Source: Heterobilharzia americana (Eukaryota; Platyhelminthes; Trematoda; Strigeidida; Schistosomatidae). Taken from it: 64,000 nt of DNA. Below, piece after piece: positions 37,101 to 42,197 of the stretch. The stretch spans positions 132,123,113 through 132,187,112 of the forward strand of contig OX104127.1 in assembly GCA_944470555.2 (NCBI GenBank), written 5' to 3'. Both the position numbers and the translations under genes were made by a program. The stretch's first letter is position 1, and each line of letters opens with the position of its first letter. The notes under the pieces are model-generated. The model saw only the letters and a list, made by a program, of their open reading frames with translations. It searched no databases and was not told where the DNA came from.

Positions 37101-37404
37101 AGAGTGGTCTTCGCCAATTTTTCCCCATCTCCCCTAATCCAAACGTATAATAGGAGAAATATTCAAAAAATAACACTGGTGAAAATCAACAGTATTGACT
37201 AAGATGAGGGTAGCAAAATTTTAAAATTACCTCAACCAAACTTCTGAACAACTTTTTTGATAGAACTTTGTGAATTTCAGGAGCTTCTTGGTCATTAAAG
37301 TGTTTCCGGACATTCTTTTTAACTTTTTTCAGTGCAGCTAAGTGAAAACATTAGTAAACAAATAGAATGTGTTGAGACGTACCTACTGCATACATCCGTT
37401 TCAT
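2447..37404 (-). CDS. MPP2/MPP6: MPP2/MPP6-type membrane-associated guanylate kinase scaffold, nine exons, C-terminus beyond window
   Basis: Scaffold protein of the p55/MPP MAGUK family (Drosophila relative: varicose), which organises junctional and polarity complexes under the plasma membrane. Nine exons found on the minus strand (37404..37383, 37337..37231, 34131..33586, 29848..29597, 22422..22291, 18480..18328, 14934..14739, 10030..9927, 2674..2447) all have GT-AG borders and join in phase to 1740 nt, 580 codons. Order of domains: L27 pair (about residues 20-110), long linker, PDZ (about 212-300), SH3 (310-370), basic HOOK (398-404), GK (about 436 on). Vertebrate MPP6 is about 540 residues. 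The usual last 60 residues of GK are not found in bases 1-2446, so the end lies beyond the window. MPP2/6 is preferred over MPP5 because of NDNLIPCKEAGL in SH3 and GVGRRSLRN in the GK P-loop region. Introns: 45, 3099, 3737, 7174, 3810, 3393, 4708 and 7252 nt, the large ones packed with retroelements. Confidence 0.93.
3090..3730 (+). mobile_element. RTE-type retrotransposon, 3' remnant
   Basis: The plus strand reads VLLYGCET then, after a stop, PLKVEDT near 3110-3170, the thumb motif of schistosome RTE reverse transcriptases, then the tail DMAQNRSQQCTFIH near 3510-3550. Many stops and frameshifts. The 3' end ACCGTTACGCAGTAGT (about 3712-3728) recurs at the ends of the copies at 57.1 and 63.1 kb, fixing the family boundary. 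Confidence 0.8.
3731..4740. other. Unassigned intron sequence
   Basis: AT-rich, no coding frame or repeat that I can name. Confidence 0.4.
4742..4930 (-). mobile_element. SINE-1 (Sm-alpha-like) remnant with broken hammerhead
   Basis: On the minus strand the core reads CTGACGAG at 4794-4788, then stem II TCCC...GGA, but the invariant GAAA is GAGA at 4773-4770, so cleavage activity is unlikely. Sequence around it matches the copies at 35.7 and 60.6 kb. Confidence 0.65.
4985..5160 (-). repeat. Dispersed repeat, same family as 9600-9775
   Basis: Reverse complement of 9600-9775 over about 170 bases, including CACTGTGTGCTACATCAAAT, an AATAAA and a GAAA(C/T)GTCAT segment. Probably a terminal repeat of a retroelement; class not certain. 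Confidence 0.7.
5305..8549 (+). pseudogene. Full-length but dead RTE-type non-LTR retrotransposon
   Basis: The GC-richer 5' leader starts about 5305. The endonuclease begins near 5550 with VRMGTWNVCTMYKPTRAAQI (family: MRIGTWNVRTMYETGRTAQV) and continues through stops and frameshifts. The reverse transcriptase shows FIDFEKA at about 7371-7391, VRQGCR then LSPMIFLIVMDW at 7551-7620, but YHND at 7685-7696 where the catalytic YADD should be. The C-terminal end has LEWNPKGKRRVGSPRRG near 8340-8390 and AAEALCSTGN near 8500, the usual end of this clade, followed by an AT-rich tail. GTCACCCTAT occurs at 5295-5304 and again at 8550-8559, a candidate 10-bp target-site duplication. It lies antisense in the MPP intron 8. 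No intact ORF remains. Confidence 0.88.
8560..9470. other. Unassigned intron sequence
   Basis: Near 9290-9360, sequence such as TTCTGATTTCAACACGTTAA and CGTGTCACCTACATAATGCC resembles, on the minus strand, the MVDDTF/YVDDTF region of Penelope-like reverse transcriptase, but too short to call firmly. Otherwise nothing recognised. Confidence 0.35.
9471..9569. repeat. Short inverted repeat (26-bp arms)
   Basis: Arms 9471-9496 and 9544-9569 are complementary at 25 of 26 positions, separated by 47 bases that include a second small hairpin (TCTAGAC / GTCTAGA). Could fold as a cruciform or RNA hairpin; class unknown. Confidence 0.85.
9600..9775 (+). repeat. Dispersed repeat, same family as 4985-5160
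   Basis: Contains GCTCGAAACGTCATCATG and CACTGTGTGCTACATCAAAT followed by an AATAAA signal. A copy in the opposite orientation lies at 4985-5160. Confidence 0.7.
9927..10030 (-). CDS. MPP2/MPP6: MPP exon 8: GK domain, middle
   Basis: 104 nt, acceptor TATACTTCAG, donor GTAAGT, enters in phase 1, leaves in phase 0. It encodes HTSKELEHGEEDDGEFIV and KTKMEMDNLKNKYFE, aligning with FTSRKPREDEKDGQAYKFV and RSEMEADIKAGKYLE of MPP6. Too short and too AT-rich to stand out alone, but its phase and sequence fit exactly between exons 7 and 9. Confidence 0.92.
10560..10840 (+). mobile_element. RTE-type retrotransposon, 3' remnant
   Basis: Degenerate plus-strand peptide traces LPRCAILAEIG, GDQTKMWY and IKSLAVG, then MVIWLKIGH for DMAENR, which match the C-terminus of schistosome RTE proteins (LPRRAxLxxxG ... 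GQTKTWHQSxKSL ... DMAxNRSQW). Different subfamily from 3090-3730. Confidence 0.72.
10858..11540. repeat. Fold-back repeat, arms about 170 bp
   Basis: Left arm 10924-11106 and right arm 11372-11540 are reverse complements with moderate divergence (for example TTTAGATCATCAAAACAAG on the left against CTTGTTTTGATGATCTAAA on the right). The right arm reads CTGAAGAAGC...GTGAAACATTCAGAAATATC on the plus strand. The spacer holds a (CA)n run at 11254-11273. The left arm with 70 further bases (from 10858) is repeated directly at 12537-12715. Confidence 0.85.
11254..11273. repeat. (CA)n microsatellite
   Basis: Twenty bases of alternating A and C inside the spacer of the fold-back repeat. Confidence 0.95.
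12537..12869. repeat. Fold-back repeat, second copy with short spacer
   Basis: Left arm 12605-12715 and right arm 12757-12869 are reverse complements, spacer about 41 bases. Same modules as 10858-11540, including CTGCTGAAGAAGCTGTGGG and CGGCGAAACATTTAAAAATA. Confidence 0.85.
12870..14130. other. Unassigned intron sequence
   Basis: No repeat or coding frame recognised; the 66-codon frame at 13549-13749 (minus) has no motif. Confidence 0.4.
14130..14290 (-). mobile_element. SINE-2 copy with near-intact hammerhead core
   Basis: Minus strand: CTGAAGA at 14256-14250, stem II TCC...GGA, GAAA at 14234-14231. The base pair next to the core is lost (C11.1 to A). Flanking sequence (TTTGTGGGGATTTAG on the plus strand and TGCGCACCCAC) matches the copies at 19.5, 19.8 and 58.0 kb. 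Confidence 0.7.
14739..14934 (-). CDS. MPP2/MPP6: MPP exon 7: GK domain start with P-loop
   Basis: 196 nt, enters in phase 0, leaves in phase 1 (GCA C|GTAAGC). It encodes YEEVAMVSGFQRPVICLIG then APGVGRRSLRN, the guanylate-kinase-like P-loop (residues 443-450), followed by ANRERYASAIA. MPP6 has YEEVAKMPPFQRKTLVLIG and AQGVGRRSLKN. MAGUK GK domains are catalytically dead phosphopeptide binders. A 46-base (TA)n tract lies 50 bases upstream in the intron. Confidence 0.95.
14984..15029. repeat. (TA)n microsatellite upstream of MPP exon 7
   Basis: About 46 bases of TA with one G interruption, 50 bases upstream of the exon 7 acceptor on the minus strand. Confidence 0.95.
15030..16100. other. Unassigned intron sequence
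   Basis: Nothing recognised on either strand. Confidence 0.4.
16100..17660 (+). pseudogene. RTE-type retrotransposon, 5' half (endonuclease), degenerate
   Basis: The plus strand shows DVCCL.DT near 16590 (family DVCCVSETRI), APTDCSLNEVKDKFH near 16865-16910, then DVVVQESDFNAEVRRLNQEE near 16950-17010 (family DIVVVAGDFNAQVGRLxxTE) and NFRYEE near 17104-17121 (family NFRHKRRH), with stops and frameshifts throughout. A charged linker follows to about 17,630. The element then stops and an inverted 3' tail begins. Confidence 0.78.
17665..18010 (-). mobile_element. RTE-type retrotransposon, 3' tail in opposite orientation
   Basis: The minus strand reads the tail YMIWLIVDLSHACTSTPYLH, a degenerate form of DMAYSRSQ then CMYIHTLSSS, next to a 3' UTR like that at 3.55-3.7 kb. 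It abuts the plus-strand 5' half at 16.1-17.66 kb, so the two come from different or rearranged copies. Confidence 0.72.
18328..18480 (-). CDS. MPP2/MPP6: MPP exon 6: SH3 second half and HOOK region
   Basis: 153 nt (51 codons), phase 0 at both ends, donor GTATGT. It encodes GRAGLIPS, the last SH3 strand, then LQERRKAF (MPP: LEEKRKAF) and a C-terminal basic run ARRRKKK at residues 398-404, the HOOK segment that in MPP proteins binds the FERM domain of protein 4.1. Confidence 0.95.
18500..19545. other. Unassigned intron sequence
   Basis: AT-rich, no coding frame or named repeat. Confidence 0.4.
19548..19732 (-). mobile_element. SINE-2 copy with intact hammerhead motif
   Basis: Minus strand: stem I GCACTG (19675-19670), core CTGAAGA (19669-19663), stem II TCCC...GGAC, GAAA (19647-19644), cleavage triplet GTC (19638-19636), stem I closing strand CAGTGC (19635-19630). 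Stem I is a perfect 6-bp match and every invariant core base is present. Stem III can only be ACAGATGT, close to a palindrome with no loop. The tRNA-like head lies at 19680-19732. Confidence 0.78.
19733..19935 (+). mobile_element. SINE-2 copy, head-to-head with the previous one; hammerhead mutated
   Basis: Begins with a tRNA-like head (A-box-like TGGCTCAATGATAACGTGCT, B box GGTTCGATCCC near 19790-19800), then GGGTCGTGGGTGCGCACTG and the hammerhead region. The core is TTGAAGA at 19826-19832 instead of CTGANGA, so the invariant C3 is lost; GAAA (19848-19851) is kept. Together with the preceding copy it forms a 390-bp inverted repeat. Confidence 0.8.
19936..20900 (+). pseudogene. Penelope-like element, reverse transcriptase fragment with one frameshift
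   Basis: Penelope-like reverse transcriptase. First frame (19980-20201): KVLLTIKVHKAGYPIRPIVD, RNTPTYEISKYLA. Second frame (20194-20850): DITSLYTKIPI, MGSPISLIVADIFM and the catalytic YVDD at 20506-20517, then TTVYRKPTHSNRYLDF near 20680-20730. All of these are typical of Penelope-like RT (GSPxSPxxADLFM, YVDDTF, TVYRKPTHTDxYL). The frames overlap at 20194-20201, a single frameshift. The 5' part is missing, cut at the SINE boundary; beyond 20850 the sequence decays and no GIY-YIG domain is visible. It lies antisense in MPP intron 5. Confidence 0.9.
20901..22290. other. Decayed Penelope tail and unassigned intron sequence
   Basis: The first few hundred bases may still be the decayed 3' part of the Penelope-like element; later sequence is AT-rich with no recognisable feature. 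Confidence 0.35.
22291..22422 (-). CDS. MPP2/MPP6: MPP exon 5: SH3 domain, first half
   Basis: 132 nt (44 codons), phase 0 at both ends, acceptor TTATGTAACAG, donor GTAAAT. It encodes LFLRAHFSYDP, NDNLIPCKEAGLAFS and KQEDPYWWQ, nearly the MPP2/6 sequence (HFDYNP, NDNLIPCKEAGLKFS, REDPNWWQ). In MAGUKs this SH3 packs against the GK domain rather than acting as an ordinary polyproline binder. Confidence 0.96.
22781..23244. repeat. Left inverted terminal arm of a Penelope-like element
   Basis: 464 bases almost perfectly complementary to 24674-25138, with isolated substitutions and a small indel in a GGTGTT repeat. Penelope-like elements are known to carry such terminal repeats (pLTRs) in inverted as well as direct arrangement. 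Confidence 0.9.
23245..24673 (-). pseudogene. Penelope-like element, RT plus GIY-YIG endonuclease, degenerate
   Basis: Read on the minus strand: RVHKGGLPLHPLLDMLNSPY (24650-24590, family KxHKxGxPLRPIVxxxNSPxY), then QTNEVIMGSSLGPVLTYLHG near 24280-24225 with a stop and a frameshift, NTDDIFLICDE where YVDD is expected (about 24175-24145), FRFLGVMLQRRYDGSIEMSP then YRKPECTGQF near 24060-23965, and finally YKCTCSCGADYIGRSKRVLR (about 23580-23520), the GIY-YIG domain. The catalytic RT tyrosine and valine are lost. Coding sequence begins exactly where the right arm begins, so the element is 5'-truncated. Confidence 0.9.
24674..25138. repeat. Right inverted terminal arm of the same Penelope-like element
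   Basis: 465 bases, reverse complement of 22781-23244; outer ends CATGAATAAGAATAAGACAT (left) and the complement of CATGTTAGAACAAGACAC (right). Confidence 0.9.
25870..26640 (-). pseudogene. RTE-type retrotransposon, C-terminal fragment
   Basis: The minus strand reads HRLRWHGYVLLMSSQMLPYL near 26190-26130 (family LHRLRWLGHVLRMPxxRLP), WRDGQCMTWCRWVKD near 26075-26030, and CLETLSDMA near 25965-25940 (family WLETLSDMAQNRSQW), with stops and frameshifts. More GC-rich than its surroundings. Related 25-30-bp segments (AAGCTAAGTGGCTCAGCAAG at 25886-25905, and AGCTAAGTGACTCGACCAGC near 26622-26641) lie at both ends. Confidence 0.75.
26750..28035 (-). pseudogene. Penelope-like element, RT end plus GIY-YIG endonuclease, degenerate
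   Basis: Minus strand, 28033-27740: VCLAKRKENGHLGKTIFR and HPISEKVFIAFSLLRMAHIL, the end of the Penelope-like RT (family TVYRKxTHxxxYLxFxSxHPxSxKxxVxxxLLxRA). Then 27653-27300: FSCVYKIKSSDCDVIYIGQT and IALHAIISGHKVDFD, the GIY-YIG domain (CxYKIxCxxCDxxYIGQT). A frameshift separates the two. The 3' flank to about 26,750 carries GACAAAGCTATTAGC...ACGAAACGTC. The 5' end is cut at 28035. Confidence 0.88.
28036..28074 (+). mobile_element. Inverted fragment of the same Penelope-like element
   Basis: The plus strand reads IALHTIILGHMVDFD, the same GIY-YIG segment that occurs on the minus strand at 27380-27425, so the element folds back on itself here before entering a (TA)n tract. Confidence 0.75.
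28075..28130. repeat. (TA)n microsatellite
   Basis: 56 bases of pure TA, directly joined to the inverted Penelope fragment. Confidence 0.97.
28131..29596. other. Mostly unassigned intron sequence
   Basis: The only repeat seen is a small palindromic piece at 28915-28985 (GTGATTGAAGGTGAAATGA / TTCATCTCACCTTCAGTTAT), a remnant of the tRNA-like palindrome family. Confidence 0.45.
29597..29848 (-). CDS. MPP2/MPP6: MPP exon 4: PDZ domain
   Basis: 252 nt (84 codons), phase 0 at both ends, donor GTAAGT. It continues GEDL with GITVTQ, the GLGF-type binding loop. Diagnostic PDZ features are ELVIKRILAASRVEQLDLLH, GDVIREANGVPV and VLQKVLKNASGNVTLKIIP, the last two very close to MPP2/6 (GDIIKEVNGxxV, LQELLKNxSGSVTLKILPSY). 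The domain would bind C-terminal peptides of membrane proteins. Immediately downstream the reading frame stays open for 15 codons into the intron, but the donor is strong and the SH3 exon joins in phase. Confidence 0.94.
29849..31020. other. Unassigned intron sequence
   Basis: Nothing recognised apart from ordinary AT-rich DNA. Confidence 0.4.
31021..31225 (+). mobile_element. SINE-3, 3' half with degraded hammerhead
   Basis: ATGAAGAGTGCC...GCAAGAAACCTAG near 31030-31058: the GAAA is kept but the first core base is changed. The following sequence (ATTGCCTCCATTTAACTAGC, ATCTATCAAAGTGCAT) matches the 3' half of the copy at 52.6-52.9 kb. Confidence 0.68.
31226..31400 (+). mobile_element. SINE-3, 5' half, directly after a 3' half
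   Basis: Starts CCAATCCAGTCCTACAGGAG, the same head as at 35305 and 52604. Includes a tRNA-like AGCTCAGTGGT segment. It follows without gap the 3' half of another copy. Confidence 0.72.
31401..32460. other. Unassigned intron sequence
   Basis: No feature supported. Confidence 0.4.
32462..32600 (+). repeat. tRNA-like palindrome family, single-arm copy
   Basis: GACTATCTGAGATAGCCATA then GACCACCGGTGATCACTGGT and GGTTCGAATCCGACC followed by the typical tail (AATCGTCAACCCAGTATAAG). Only one arm is present, and most of the D-arm half is missing. Confidence 0.7.
32601..33585. other. Unassigned intron sequence
   Basis: No coding frame or repeat recognised. Confidence 0.4.
33586..34131 (-). CDS. MPP2/MPP6: MPP exon 3: L27 domains, linker and PDZ start
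   Basis: 546 nt (182 codons), phase 0 at both ends, acceptor ATGAATAG, donor GTAAGT. First residues complete L27-1 (IFDLISYPCEE). Residues from ANLNAIINDLLEALHDG to about IWRGFATAYTEVATKHFD match L27-2 (NLxLVxEILxDL ... ELxxILxxPHFQSLLxxHDxVA). Then comes a linker of about 80 residues rich in Gly, Ser, Thr and Asp that I do not recognise. The last 15 residues (VKMVGIQKNYGEDL) are the first strand and carboxylate-binding approach of the PDZ domain, matching MVGIRKTAGE.L in MPP2/6. Confidence 0.92.
34552..34762. repeat. Near-perfect palindrome of two tRNA-Ile-like halves
   Basis: Arms 34552-34645 and 34669-34762 (94 bases each) are about 90% complementary around a 23-base spacer. The plus-strand right arm with the spacer reads as a tRNA-like sequence: GCTCAGTTGGTAGAGC (D arm), CCGGGCCGATAACCCGG (anticodon arm with GAT in the loop), GGTCGCTGGTTCGAATCCGG (variable loop and T arm). 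The acceptor stem does not close well and position 33 is C, so it is a tRNA-derived repeat rather than a gene. Both ends carry GATTGAAGGTG(A/G)GATG(A/G)AAA. Confidence 0.88.
35240..35304 (-). mobile_element. SINE-3 fragment with hammerhead core, inverted
   Basis: Minus strand: CTGACGA (35281-35275), stem II GTGCCAACAAGCAC, GAAA (35260-35257), cleavage triplet GTC (35251-35249). All core bases are present, but the flanking stem I pairs poorly, so activity is doubtful. It is head-to-head with the plus-strand copy at 35305. Confidence 0.7.
35305..35535 (+). mobile_element. SINE-3 copy with hammerhead motif
   Basis: Head CTCCAGTCCTGCAGGAGG, tRNA-like ATAGCTCAGTGGTCAAGTCG, then the hammerhead: CTGACGA (35451-35457), stem II GTGTCAACAAGCAC, GAAA (35472-35475), GTC (35481-35483). 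Stem I ACCTAG/CAGGGC has one mismatch. Stem III would be ATCCAGGT, two changes from the palindrome ACCTAGGT. Confidence 0.75.
35600..35765 (-). mobile_element. SINE-1 (Sm-alpha-like) remnant, hammerhead broken
   Basis: The minus strand reads CATCCAG then ATGATTAG for CTGATGAG, TCCCAAATAGGA, TGAAACGCACGTCCTGG. The core C and G positions are changed. The same family at 60.58 kb has the CGCGCGTCCTGGATTCC end. Confidence 0.72.
35766..37230. other. Unassigned intron sequence
   Basis: No feature supported. Confidence 0.4.
37231..37337 (-). CDS. MPP2/MPP6: MPP exon 2: first L27 domain, first part
   Basis: 107 nt, acceptor TTTTCACTTAG, donor GTAATT, enters in phase 1 and leaves in phase 0. It encodes a lysine-rich helix followed by EIHKVLSKKLFRSLVE, which resembles the first L27 helix pair of MPP proteins (pattern FL..ILxSPLFRSLVxxYD). 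L27 domains pair with L27 domains of Lin-7/Veli and related scaffold partners. Confidence 0.85.
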
Positions 37405-37509
37405 GATATGACTTAAAGCTGCTTCAATCAAATAAAATTTTAAATATAGTCTGCAGAATGGTCCTTTTCAGCGATGAGTTCCAGGAATTCACCCAGAACG
37501 GATGAAAAA
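37383..37509 (-). CDS. MPP2/MPP6: MPP exon 1: 5' UTR and start codon (MKRMYAV)
   Basis: Proposed start ATG at 37404-37402, followed by seven codons and one base, then donor GTACGT. A strong pyrimidine-rich acceptor (ending TTCGTTCCAG) sits just upstream of 37509; between it and 37404 there is no other ATG and there are stops in the coding frame, so this is the first usable start after that acceptor. The acceptor may belong to a 5' UTR intron or to spliced-leader addition. The next intron is only 45 nt. The splice to exon 2 is in phase (G|CT gives Ala). An alternative acceptor at 37451-37452 would leave the frame open upstream of the ATG, so a longer N-terminus is not excluded. Confidence 0.7.
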
Positions 37510-40500
37510 CTGGAACGAAAAAGATAAAAGATAAGCTGACAAAGTATACACATTCACTATAATGTCGATAACTAGACAGATGATAATACAGTTTTGAAGG
37601 CTATTTTCACTTCAACTTAGACAACTATGTTGTAACTACTGAATGGTTCGAATTTCACCATTTTCTGAATTACTTACGTGTCTGTTTGCAGTATCCCCGG
37701 TGTGCTTGGAAATTTTTATTGCTATAAAAAAACTCTTTCAGGAGGATAACTTTGAGAGTAACAGATCAACTTAAAAAAGTCAAAAACAACTCGGGATTTT
37801 GGGAAATAAACAAACTAGTTCTATATAAATCCGTTTAATATTGGAGACGGTGATACAGTAACACACATACTGAATGATATCCCGAGTTCAACTTATTCTT
37901 CATGAACGTATAACACAAAAACAAGAATGATCAATGCTTAGTAAAGATACTGAAAAATAAATAGAAGTTTTGAACGTAATACAAACCATTGCTAGCTATG
38001 TTTCATCTTCTATGCGCTACAAAGGATAACAAAATCTTTTCAACTTCCAGGATGATATGGGTGATATTATTTCCTTCATATAATCTTTCATGAAAATTTT
38101 TAAGTAAAACATTGCGACAATAATTAAGTAACATTCCGATCTCTTAGGCATACTGCATGATGACGCTGTATCACTTCCAGTAGTATGTGGAGAAAAATCA
38201 AACCTAGAAAGTGACTTATGCGTCGAGTGGTTCATCTAAATACTGATTCGTTGTCGATAGCCTAGAATCTCTAAATCGGAGAATTCAGTTGACCTATTCA
38301 CTTCCATACGTAACTGACAACGGTTAACCCTAGATTTGAAAACCCTACCTCACAAAACAGTGTTATGTAGACGGCTATTCCGCCATAGATACGGAAATAA
38401 CTCAGAAGAAACTATCATATCTAAGAAGTGCATCCTCAAATAGTGTGAGATAAGTAACTCTATATCTCTTAAACTATGTTTGAAGATGGAAATAATATCC
38501 AACAGCTTGAAAGTTAAGAACCTGGGTTGTGGCATATATGAAGAGCCTTAAGTCAAGATAGTTCAGAACTATTGAGTACCAATGCACACTTTGCATCAAA
38601 ACTCCCTCTCTGATTGTCATTTGGCCCTTTTTTTTCTAGTCTTTGTCATGAGGAATGTAACCTTATTTGTCGTTAAACATAAAAATCAGTATCCAAAGAG
38701 AATACCTCATGCACTAGCAGTTAGTCAGAAATGATTCAAACCATATTTTTGTCGGCGCATCTTCATAACATATAAGTGTATTAGTGCAAAATTCCTCTTT
38801 AAAAAGATTCCCCCCCCTCCCCACTACATAGTTTAACTAATGAGACAGCGCGGTGCATACAAATAATAGTCCTGTAACAAAAGCTTGTATCCATTCAATT
38901 CAAATAAATGAGTCATGAAGTTACTCATCTATATTTTTAAAAGCCTTATAAGTTCTCCCATGATAACTTACTGGTAATTTTGACATTCCCCATGTTCATA
39001 AGTTTTTCTTTACTAATGAGCTCGGGTGACCACCTTATGCTTATAAATTAGATCAATCTATTTTGAATTAGTGAAATGGTATGCGTTAAAATTGGACTGC
39101 ATCACTGAATTTCCTCCTCCTCCTTTCTTCTACCTATTTATCACAGGACGAAATAGTAATTTCACTTTGTCAGTCGAACTTTTTAAGAAAGATACAGTTG
39201 TTATTGGAGCAGACTGTCCCTGCGAGCAACAAAAGTTCATAAGACAATGATAGAAGCCGAAGCAGCGTTCCTTTTCTTTATCACATAGCTAAGAGTTGAA
39301 GTCCTTGATCAGAAAAAACTCTGTCAAGTTGTGCATGAAAAGCAGTCAACGATTTGTGCTGAACTTCAATGTTAGATTCTTGAAGACTGGAGACTATGGC
39401 TGACCAATATGTTAGTGCATCGAACCAAAATATTCCAGGCCTCTATATGATATTAGAAAAAGCATACATGAATCGATTTTAGGGAAAAATAAGACCACAT
39501 TAAAAAACCTTCTGGAGTGGCTTCTCTAGAATTTTTGAAAACCAACACTCAAAACCCGAAGTGGACCTTAAAGTTGCCTTTGCTTTTGGCATACCTGAGG
39601 TATGCTTAAAATAAATTTATGTCACGTTTTCAGAAAGTCTTCTGACATACAGCATTTCGTTTCAAAATAAAAAAACCTCCTAGGTGTAAATAAAGTCACA
39701 GTCATATTGCACGGTAAGACTAACAACACATTAAACCATATTCATACATTCCCTTACTTGAATACAGAACAACTCACTCGGCATACATAACTCATTTGCC
39801 AAGAACGATGAAACTGTACACCTAAAAAAAAATACAGGATTATAAAACTCATACATATCTACATTTTCTGCATACATACTTAGAATAATTTGTAGATTTT
39901 ACGGTAAATACAAAAAACCTGTCTACTGAGTCCATAAAGATAATAGAAACACAAACCAGAGCGCTTCAAAAGAGATTGAGTAAAAAACTAAACTAACAAA
40001 CACTAAAACGGTAAACCATTTGTAAAGTAGAAGCAGATGAAGGAATTTAAAGGGTTTTATGTGCACAAATGAGATAGGTAGCGATACGTACTGCATACAT
40101 GACACCGTTTTTATACGACACAAATGTAGTATATGAGAGGCTGGAAGTGTTAAAGAGGTATTGGTACTATTTGTCGCATCTGAAGCTTATCCAACATCAG
40201 TGGTGGCAGTGTAGGAACTCGGAGCATGGATATTGATGTCGTTTTTCGCCTTTATTTCTTCAGTGAATAAAGAAGTCTCGTTTGCTCTCTTGATTCTACT
40301 TTTCATAAGCCAAATGTTTCTATGGGTTTCATTTGTAGATTGAGTCCGTTACAAACCAATGGACTGGTGAGAAAATAAGGTGTTCTGTTGCAACGCATAT
40401 CTGCAAAGGTGTCTGAAGTGGAATGGTGAAGCAAAAGTAGAATAATATACATGACGTGTTCCTGGAGACTATCAGTGGACGAAATGGGAGCTACAAAGTA

Positions 40501-41960
40501 TAATGGATAATTCAAAACAAGCAGTCATAGTTAAGAAAACAGTAGTGAGGTGGTAAAGTGTTAAACTGGCTTCCTTAGATAGTTATTGATAATGTCACAG
40601 GGTTGATATAGCTCACGAACTCCCCCGCTCTAGTAGGAGATAATCGATTACGCTGGGGGCTACCGCATCTCTAAGATTGTCAGATGATAATGTACTGAGG
40701 ACGTACGTTATGATGGTGATCAAATATGTTCCTTTGTAACCGATAAAATAAAAACATTTCTGTGAATTCATATGGCAAACAGTTTCGGCGTATTTCGGAA
40801 TTTTTCGGCAAAAAAATGTTAAGTTTACACTAGAATGTGCTTCAATCTTCAGGACTGTGGTAAAATTTCACCGTATTACTCAGTTAGTGTTATAGACCTT
40901 GTAAGATTCTTTTATGGTAAGCATACGTTCCAGAGCAAGAGAGTGATTAGTATCACATGTGAATAGAATCAGCTTGTCAGTTGAACAAAATTATAAGCTT
41001 TTCCCTGCTACGTTAAGCTAATCAGCATGATCCATCAGTTGTGTCCATTGCACACAGAAATAGAGGCTAGTACAAGTGTGCAAACGTCAAATGATACAAA
41101 TATCGACTTGAAACACTGCCGGAACTAAAAATTTACCTTAAGGGGCAAATAATTGTGACACAGATGTAAGCGCCAACTGTTGCTAGGGTTTCCTTTGGTC
41201 TGTAGGTAGCTGCTACGCCAGTGCAGGACGGCATGTAGGTTAAGTGGTGAGAATTTGAGAAGGAAAAAATAAGGGAAAAGGTACTTGGTAAGGACAAACG
41301 ATATACATACTCTGAATAATAAATAACAAACAGTACGAGGACGTTATAATAGAACCACGACAAACGACGCGCTATTTACATACATGCTTTTAGTAAGCCT
41401 CAAGGTCAATTAACTGACTTCAAACTATGTGAAGTAGATGCGGTGAACTACATATTCTGTTAGTTCGACATCTGCTGCATCAGAGAATGCCTTGAAAATA
41501 AATAATGTTGTAGTTCTTTTTTTGATCCTGAGATACGTGAAGAGAAAGCAGGATTATTTTTCAAATGGTTTCGTATGGTTGTGACTGGAAGCAGCCCTCA
41601 CTTATCTATCTTCCCCATCTAGAAACAGTGGAATACTATTTCTTGTATCTGACAGTCCAGAAAATGAAGACGAAAAATATATATGAAATGACTAGGTTAT
41701 TTACAACGGTCTGTAAGGTCACGTTGTGATATAAAGTGGAAATCAAGTTTTCGCTATGAAGACTCTGAGGATTTATTTTAGACAAATACTATTGGGGGAG
41801 CTTTTCAAGTTTGTTATTAGAAGCAACTTTAGCAAACGATCAGGCTAATGACCTGAAGCACTTAATATGTTCTGGTTCATTAACAGGTAGTCTTTCGTTC
41901 ATGCATATTCCGAAGGATATAGATTCAGTGTTGCCATGTGCTCCTCGTACGATTTGAACC

Positions 41961-42197
41961 TTAGTCCACGAAAGGATTTAGTGCAACGTCGTTTGGAGAG
42001 TTGAAAACTGTTCTTTTCTCTTTTAAATGAAGGATAATATCCTCCAAAACTTTCAATGCATCAAGTTCGGAGAAGAAAAGATATTTTCCTGCATAGACTT
42101 CTTCTGCATATCTTTCCAGGCAGGTATTTATGGCCTTTTCATAGAAGACTACCGAATGTTTGGTAAAAAAACTAATGAAATTTTCTGCACTTTTCAC
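41961..42197 (-). CDS. Unrecognised 79-codon open frame, possible exon or element fragment
   Basis: An open frame without ATG start (GTG in the track position), with helical, charged composition and Phe/Tyr-rich patches (FISFFTKHSVVFYEK, LDALKVLEDIILHLKEKRTV). The composition looks more coding than its neighbours, yet the family is unknown to me and flanking splice sites are not convincing. It could equally be part of a decayed element. Confidence 0.2.
   Translation of the reverse strand: MKSAENFISFFTKHSVVFYEKAINTCLERYAEEVYAGKYLFFSELDALKVLEDIILHLKEKRTVFNSPNDVALNPFVD

Noticed and set aside
37452..37509. A coding exon reading VLGEFLELIAEKDHSADYI
   Set aside because: It looks protein-like but ends in a stop without a donor, and the same bases form the 5' UTR before the MPP start in another frame. 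Recorded as chance unless transcripts show otherwise.
37678..37747. An extra MPP exon upstream (open frame with GTAAGT donor at 37677)
   Set aside because: Readable in more than one frame, with no match to MPP, no clear acceptor, and a phase that does not serve the exon 1 found here. It could be a 5' UTR exon at most.
40520..40700. Another tRNA-like SINE near 40.6 kb
   Set aside because: Some A-box-like sequence (GAGGTGGTAAAGTG) but no convincing B box, hammerhead or second copy in the window.
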